This document shows, one piece after another, positions 58,900-64,000 of a DNA stretch of 64,000 nucleotides. The number at the start of each line of letters is the position of its first letter. Position 1 is the first letter of the stretch. The DNA comes from Heracleum sosnowskyi (lineage: Eukaryota > Streptophyta > Magnoliopsida > Apiales > Apiaceae): positions 110,195,111-110,259,110 of the forward strand of contig CM061244.1 of assembly GCA_030848705.1 (NCBI GenBank). Direction: 5' to 3'. Made by a program: the position numbers and the translations under genes. The notes below the pieces were generated by a model that was given only the letters and a program-made list of their open reading frames with translations, did no database searches and had not been told where the DNA came from.

Positions 58900-60302
58900 A
58901 TGCGAACACGTTCTCAATCTCGGAAAGAAGAACTTGAATTGAATCTAGTTATGGGAGAACCAGTAGTAGAAACGAAGGCTTTGAAGGATTTTTCTCAGCC
59001 AAAGATCAATGACATTCAATCTAGCATTGTCAGGACAGCCATTGCAGCGAATACCTTTGAAATCAAGCCTGGCATGATTCAGATGGTGCAGAATTCGGTT
59101 TAGTTTGGGGGTGCTCCAACGGAAGATCCTAATATGCATATTAGGGATTTCATCGAGATTTGCGACACCTTCAAGTTCAACGGAGTGTCGGAAGATGCTG
59201 TGAAATTGAGACTTTTCCCATTCTCTCTGAGGGATAAAGCTAAGGGCTGGTTGCACTCTCTACCAGCAGGGTCTATTGCTACATGGGAGGATCTTGCTCA
59301 GAAGTTTCTCACTAAATTCTTCCCTATGGCTAAAACAGCTGCAATCAGGAATGCTCTTACTCAGTTTGCACAGCAGTTAGGGGAAACTTTATGTGAAGCT
59401 TGGGAGCGTTACAAGGAGATGCTTAGAAAGTGTCCTCATCATGGAATGCCTGATTGGATGGTGATCAATTGTTTCTATAATGGTCTGGGAGGTTAATCAC
59501 GACCAATGCTTGATGCAGCATCAGGTGGAGCTCTTTGGGCTAAAAGCTACGAGGAAGCTTATGAACTAATCGAGATGATGGCTGCTAATGAAAACCAGAA
59601 TCCAACTCAGAGGTTATCACAAGGTAAGGTAGCAGGAATTCTGGAAGTGGATGCAGCTACGGCAATAGCAGCTCAGTTAAAGGCTTTGTCTATGAAGGTT
59701 GATTCTTTGACTAACTATGGAGTTCAACAGGTGGCTAGTGTTTGTGAGCTATGTGCAGGTGCACATGACACGACTCAATGTGCCATATCTAATGAATCAG
59801 CGCAGTTTGTGAGCAATTTCCAGAGACCACAACAGCCAGTGCCCAACACCTATCATCCTAATAACAAGAACCATCCTAATTTCAGCTGGAGTAACAATCA
59901 GGGTGGCCAACAACAACCCAACAATCGTATCAGCAGTATCAAGGGCAACAATATGGAGCCAAGCCATTTAACCATTCTGTTTTTCAGCAGCAATATGCTC
60001 CAAGGCAACCATATCAACCACCAGGGTTTCAACAACCATCTCATGGCAATGTTGGTCAGTCGTCCAATGAAAAATCTGAATTGGAAGAATTGAGGTTAAT
60101 ATGCAAAAGCCAAGCTGTTTCCATCAAGACTCTGGAGAATCAGATCGGTCAAATTGCTAATGCGTTGTTGAATAGACCACAAGGAACCCTCCCTAGTGAT
60201 ACAGAAGCTAATCCAGGCAAACGGGAGGCGAAGGAACATGTTAAAGCAGTTACCTTGCGATCTGGAAGGGTTACGGATGATCAGAACTCAGAAACAGCGT
60301 AA
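58900..60302 (+). pseudogene. Athila gag (copy 2), several stops
   Basis: Starts MRTRSQSRKEELELNLVMGE. Capsid blocks MHIRDFIEICDTFKFNGVSE and GWLHSLPAGSIATWEDLAQK are intact. The zinc knuckle CELCAGAHDTTQC (CX2CX3HX4C) is complete here. In-frame stops at 59101-59103 (TAG), 59494-59496 (TAA) and 60300-60302 (TAA) each stand where copy 1 has Gln. A small length change near 59920 shifts the frame within the Gln/Pro-rich stretch until about 60080. Not functional as it stands. Confidence 0.88.
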
Positions 60303-60314
60303 AACGAAGAAATT

Positions 60315-61796
60315 TTGAAAAATGACCAGAAGGTGGAGCACGCCCGCACTGTTCATAGCGCGCCCGCGCCCTCCATTCTGCCAGAAATTGAAAAAAGTGG
60401 AGAAAAAGCTGATCAATTGGGGAACAATCCGGAGAAGAGTAAACTTTCTACTGAGAATTCTATTCCGAAGCAAGCTACAGAGAGCAAGGAAGTCTATCCT
60501 CCTCCGCCATTCCCTAAACGTCTTCAGAAGCAGAAATTAGATAAGCAGTTTGCTAAGTTTCTGGAGGTTTTCAAGAAGTTGCATATCAACATACCTTTTG
60601 CGGAAGCTCTAGAACAAATACCGAGCTACGCAAAGTTCATGAAGGGTATTCTCTCACGGAAGTTGCAACTCGAGGAGTTGGAAACCGTTGCTTTAACAGA
60701 AGAATGTAGTGCTATTCTACAGCAGAAGTTACCTCATAAACTCAAGGATCCAGGGAGTTTCACCATACCGTGCAGTATCGGCAATATATCTTTCAATAAG
60801 TGCTTGTGTGACTTGGGAGCTAGTATTAATCTGATGTCGTTGTCTGTCTTCATGCAACTTGGGCTGCCCGAGCCTAAACCTACTACTACGTCGTTACAGC
60901 TGGCTGATCGGTCGATCACATATCCAAGGGGTATAGTGGAGGATGTTTTGGTTAGAGTGGATAAGCTCATTTTTCCTGCTGATTTTGTTATTCTAGACTT
61001 TGAAGAAGACAAAAAGATTCCTATTATCTTGGGAAGACCATTCTTGGCTACGGGACGAACGTTGATAGAAGTGCAGAAAGGAGAGCTCATAATGAGGGTT
61101 CAAAATCAGAAGGTCACTTTTAACGTGTTCAAGGAAATGAAATTTCCAACTGAGGAAGAAGAGTGCTTTAAATTGGAGATGGTTGATTCTGTCGTCAATA
61201 CAGAGATTGAACAACCGCTGAAGTCAGATACAGTGGAGAGAGTCTTGATAGGGGATTCTGATATCGAAGACGAAGAAAGAGCAGAGCAACTTCAGTTGTT
61301 GAATGCACCTCCGTGGAAAAGAAAAATTGATGCGCCATTCGAATCTCTTGGATTAGCAGAGCTGAACAATTCTCAGGATCGACTTAAACCATCTATGGAA
61401 GAAGCTCCTACACTTGAACTCCAACCACTGCAGGATCAATTGAGGTATGGTAAAGTCTACGAGAGCAACAAGTTATACAAGGAGAAGGTTAAGAACTGGC
61501 ATGAAAGAGGGGTGGTGAAACATTCATTTGTGTCTGGTCAGCTAGTTCTGCGTTTCAAGTCTCGCTTCAGATTTTTTCCAGGAAAGCGTAAGTCGAGGTG
61601 GTCGGAGCCTATCACGGTTAAATCAGCATGTCCGCATGATGCAGTAGAGATTTTCCATAAGTTTCCGGATGAAGCATTCAAGGTAAATGGGCAGAGGTTT
61701 AAACCGTATTTTGGTGAAAGTATGAATCGCGAGGCAGAGACCGCGGTTCTTGTTACGACTGGATGCACACGGATTCACGTCAAGCTATTGACGTAA
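60315..61796 (+). CDS. Athila protease fused to integrase C-terminus (copy 2), 493 codons open
   Basis: Uninterrupted frame. The N-terminal linker contains the GC-motif-encoded HARTVHSAPAP. Protease: CLCDLGASINLMSLSVFMQL and ILGRPFLATG. After ELQPLQDQLRYGKVYESNKL comes the integrase C-terminal tail YKEKVKNWHERGVVKHSFVS and FKVNGQRFKPYFGES. RT, RNase H and integrase core are missing. That this frame stays open over 1.48 kb, while gag has stops, suggests the fusion was still translated recently. Followed at 61797 by AACAAGCACTTCGTGGGAGG, conserved with copy 1. The first ATG-less start is arbitrary; translation would come through gag. Confidence 0.88.
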   Translation: MKNDQKVEHARTVHSAPAPSILPEIEKSGEKADQLGNNPEKSKLSTENSIPKQATESKEVYPPPPFPKRLQKQKLDKQFAKFLEVFKKLHINIPFAEALEQIPSYAKFMKGILSRKLQLEELETVALTEECSAILQQKLPHKLKDPGSFTIPCSIGNISFNKCLCDLGASINLMSLSVFMQLGLPEPKPTTTSLQLADRSITYPRGIVEDVLVRVDKLIFPADFVILDFEEDKKIPIILGRPFLATGRTLIEVQKGELIMRVQNQKVTFNVFKEMKFPTEEEECFKLEMVDSVVNTEIEQPLKSDTVERVLIGDSDIEDEERAEQLQLLNAPPWKRKIDAPFESLGLAELNNSQDRLKPSMEEAPTLELQPLQDQLRYGKVYESNKLYKEKVKNWHERGVVKHSFVSGQLVLRFKSRFRFFPGKRKSRWSEPITVKSACPHDAVEIFHKFPDEAFKVNGQRFKPYFGESMNREAETAVLVTTGCTRIHVKLLT

Positions 61797-61986
61797 AACA
61801 AGCACTTCGTGGGAGGCAACCCACACAATTGTTATAGTATTGTTCTGTTTAAAAAAAAAAAAAGATTTTTTGTTTCTGGACAGAAGGCAGAGCGCGCCCG
61901 CGCCTTCCAGGAGCGCGCCCGCGCGTGGGGCACTGTTCACAGAGATAAAAAAAAGACAAAAAAGGGTTTGTGTTGTTCCCCCTAGG

Positions 61987-62231
61987 ATCCATCTGGGATT
62001 CAGAGTGAGGTTGATAGGTCTGGTTTTGGGGATGTTCAGTATAGGCGGCTGACTCGGCGTATAGACGCCTTGCACGACAACAATCGTCGCTTTGCTCAGG
62101 ATTTGACTCAGGCGTTGGGTACTGCATTCCGTGCCACTGGAGTTGAGGTTGCTTGGCCTGACTTTGGAGTTGATTATGTTTATCCACCACCGGATACACC
62201 ACCCGAGGAGGGTGGTACTGCTGATGATTAG
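61987..62231 (+). pseudogene. Small open frame downstream of the Athila fusion gene
   Basis: Open after a TAG at 61984-61986: DPSGIQSEVDRSGFGDVQYR, RLTRRIDALHDNNRRFAQDL, ending PPPDTPPEEGGTADD and TAG. A decayed counterpart sits on the minus strand near 51830-51960 (QALGTAFRATGVDVAWP), with a frameshift. Athila elements can carry an extra, envelope-like gene here and this may be its end, but I see no diagnostic motif. Confidence 0.45.
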
Positions 62232-63475
62232 GTATATTCTGCACTTTCCTTGTTATTACCTTCAATGAGGACATTGAATATTGTAAGTTTGGGGGTTATA
62301 ATTAAGGAATAGTAGTGTTAGTCTGTGTTCATATAGGATTCATATTGCATATGTAGTTAGTTCATTCATATCTTTGCATGTTTATATCATTTAGAGCATT
62401 CTGTTTGCATTCGTGTTTATATCTATCATGTGAGTCCATTTAGTTGCATTTGCATAGCATATTTCATGATCTCGTAGGACTTGACTGTTTCCGTTGGTGA
62501 GTTGATGTTGATTGGAGTGTGGTTATGATGAATAGAGGGTTGAGTTAAGTTCCTAGGAATTGACTTGCATGCCAGAAACAAATTAATTTCATAAGTCTCA
62601 TTGGTTGCTTTTGAATTTGATCAGACCATGTTTGTTTGGATGTTAGAATTTAATCACTTGCTTACATTTAGAATGTTCGTCTATTCTCTTGAAAACGAAG
62701 GAGCACTTAAGTCTAAGTTTGGGGGAAAACAGGGATTTCATGCTAGTTGTTAATAAAGTTAGGCCTCAAATGGCTAGTAGCCGCTCATTAAAAAATGAGT
62801 AGTCTAGGGAGGGATGAGAAAAAGCAAAGCGCACTCATTCCGAAATTGTTGGATGCGTAGTTAAAAAAAAAAAGAAAAAAAAAAGAAAAGAAAAAAAAAA
62901 GTTGTTTATATGCAGAGTTGATCAGGGTGAGCTCTTTAATACTCGAGCAATTAAGTTCTAGGGGACTTTGTGCCTAGTGACCTAAGACTTTTCCGGTCTG
63001 GGATCCACTAACCTAATGCTCGCTACATGGGTATTATTGTATAAGCCTTTTGGGGTCTCATCCATTGCACGGTCAAATAAGCATGCGTGTTGTGTATAGT
63101 ATTTGTGTCGTAATAAAGCATGAATTCCTGTTTAACTCAAGTGGATTATGGAGGTGTCTCTTAGTGATTTCTTGTGTCTAGAGTTCATTCTATTTATAAG
63201 TTTGTGGTTGTTTTGGTGAAGAATAGGATATGGTCTTGATTTAGTTTGGGAGTATATTGCTGAGCATCGCACACACGCACGTTTCTGTGTTTGTATTGTT
63301 AGTATACGGGGATTTGGTCGAGCTCTGTTTGGAAGATTGCATTCTTTGAGATGTTGGCTTGTTGATTGGTTATGGTCAGTCTGAGTGGATCGTTTGCATT
63401 AGCATATTAGTTGCATTCATGCATTGCATTATATATATGTAGAGTCTGTTTATGCTTGAGGACAAGCATCGGTTT
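62232..63475 (+). other. Athila element 2, 3' untranslated region
   Basis: No gene. Holds an A-rich run at 62862-62900 and the sequence shared with 50600-51830 of copy 1, including the GGACAAGCATCGGTTTAAG stretch before the PPT. Confidence 0.65.
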
Positions 63476-63488
63476 AAGTTTGGGGGTG
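63476..63488 (+). other. Polypurine tract of Athila element 2
   Basis: TAAGTTTGGGGGTG runs directly into the LTR start TGATAAGTG. Confidence 0.75.
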
Positions 63489-64000
63489 TGATAAGTGTAT
63501 TTTATATCTACTTGGAATGCTTCAAATCAGCTTAAATTGATTGTTTGTACTCAAGTACTTGGTGTTTTTAATGTGTTTTGAGTTAGAAAGTGCAGAGTTG
63601 CATTGTTGGTGGAGTTTCTGAGCTATCTTGATTATATGATGGTGGTTGAGCATCATTGTGAAAGCCTAGTAGTTGCGGGACCTGAGAGCGCGAAGAAAAT
63701 TCAAGAAAATGTGTTTTGAAGAATTCTGACAGAAGCAGGAGCGCCCCCGCGCTTCAGAATCACTATTTGAGCGCACCCGCGCTTCATTCAAGCGCCCCCG
63801 CGCTTGGTCAATGCTGAAGAAGTCTTTTTCTGTTCTGTTTTGGAAACCAGCGAAGACCAGTCAACCGTGAAGGCCTATATAAACACTTGGTGGACGATTT
63901 CAGATACATATATCTATATAACTAAATACATATCTATCCACCAGCAAGGAGAACAAGAAGACGGCTGATTACGAAGATCTAGTTTCATCTTATCTTTGTA
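63489..64000 (+). repeat. 3' LTR of Athila element 2 (cut by window edge)
   Basis: Same start as 57328 with GTG>GTGT-type small changes (TGATAAGTGTATTTTATATC). It has three GC-rich motif units at 63737-63806, against four in the 5' LTR. Confidence 0.88.

Larger units (their letters stand above)
41485..64000 (-). mobile_element. Tat/Retand-type gypsy element hosting a solo LTR and two Athila insertions
   Basis: Read on the minus strand from the right edge: RNase H and integrase N-terminus (57327-56665), integrase core and C-terminus (47939-46977), an antisense extra gene (44822-46682, plus strand), then the 3' LTR starting leftwards to 41485. Removing the Athila insertion at 47941-56664 restores the integrase frame exactly. 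An antisense gene with a Transposase_28-type domain downstream of pol is known from Retand-like Tat elements. RT, protease, gag and the 5' LTR must lie beyond 64000. Confidence 0.75.
57328..64000 (+). mobile_element. Second Athila-type element, same deletion family, cut by window edge
   Basis: 5' LTR 57328-58757, PBS 58764, gag 58900-60302, fused protease/integrase-C frame 60315-61796, 3' region, PPT, and the first 512 bp of the 3' LTR from 63489. It sits in the RNase H region of the surrounding Retand-type element. The bases before it are GTACT (57323-57327), the predicted target duplication. It is opposite in strand to the first Athila. Confidence 0.88.

Noticed and set aside
58582..58937. 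Open frames across the end of Athila 5' LTR and PBS
   Set aside because: They cross LTR, PBS and leader, and are not conserved in frame with copy 1; gag starts at 58900.

Overview
This is a plant nuclear window, most likely from a eudicot. The evidence is host-type genes with GT-AG introns (an R2R3-MYB, a PPPDE/DeSI-like fragment, a ROP GTPase exon, a polyphenol oxidase fragment) embedded in a dense, AT-rich nest of plant transposable elements: SIRE-type copia, Tat/Retand-type and Athila-type gypsy, a CACTA element and many Helitron-like repeats. I cannot name the species. No tRNA, rRNA, CRISPR or bacterial-style feature was seen.

Layout. 1-1367: the gag end, PBS and 5' LTR of a copia element running off the left edge. 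1740-2350: Helitron-type debris. 2526-2841: a tight inverted duplication of a polyphenol oxidase C-terminal fragment. 3492-3911: a truncated copy of an unknown plant gene whose full-length paralogue is at 14653-15156 (minus). Between them lies an R2R3-MYB that retains exons 2-3 only (12675-13430). Upstream of those exons sits a very young LTR retrotransposon (4673-12517, TSD CCAAT, two 1466-bp LTRs with 3 visible differences). It has a broken gag and no pol, and carries an intron-containing antisense fragment of a host PPPDE/DeSI-type gene.

15.9-22.5 kb, 30.2-32.2 kb and 37.2-41.5 kb are Helitron-like arrays, recognised by a repeated ...GACGAAACATTAAAAG... 5' region and by 3' ends made of a CCGTGC...GCACGG hairpin followed by CTAG. 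Several units are joined head to tail. 22.5-37.2 kb is a 5'-truncated SIRE-type copia: RNase H end, an envelope-like region, PPT and 3' LTR. Its envelope-like region is split by a 6.9-kb CACTA element (25940-32813, TSD CTC) that carries the last exon of a ROP GTPase.

41.5 kb to the right edge is one large Tat/Retand-type gypsy element on the minus strand. It has an antisense, spliced extra gene of the Transposase_28 type (44822-46682, plus), an integrase and an RNase H. A solo LTR (42893-44445, TSD GACTG) sits near its left LTR. Its pol is split by two Athila insertions: a three-LTR tandem Athila (47941-56664, minus, TSD GTATG) and a second Athila (57328 to the edge, plus). Both Athila copies lack RT, RNase H and the integrase core. 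They share the same in-frame fusion of gag/protease to the integrase C-terminus, so they appear to belong to one non-autonomous family.

Most striking: (a) host-gene capture by two different element classes; (b) the amplified Athila deletion family; (c) five unrelated LTR families here each carry their own dense array of a short family-specific motif, and in one family the motif also sits in the coding region. All element names come from motif recognition by eye, not from a database search.
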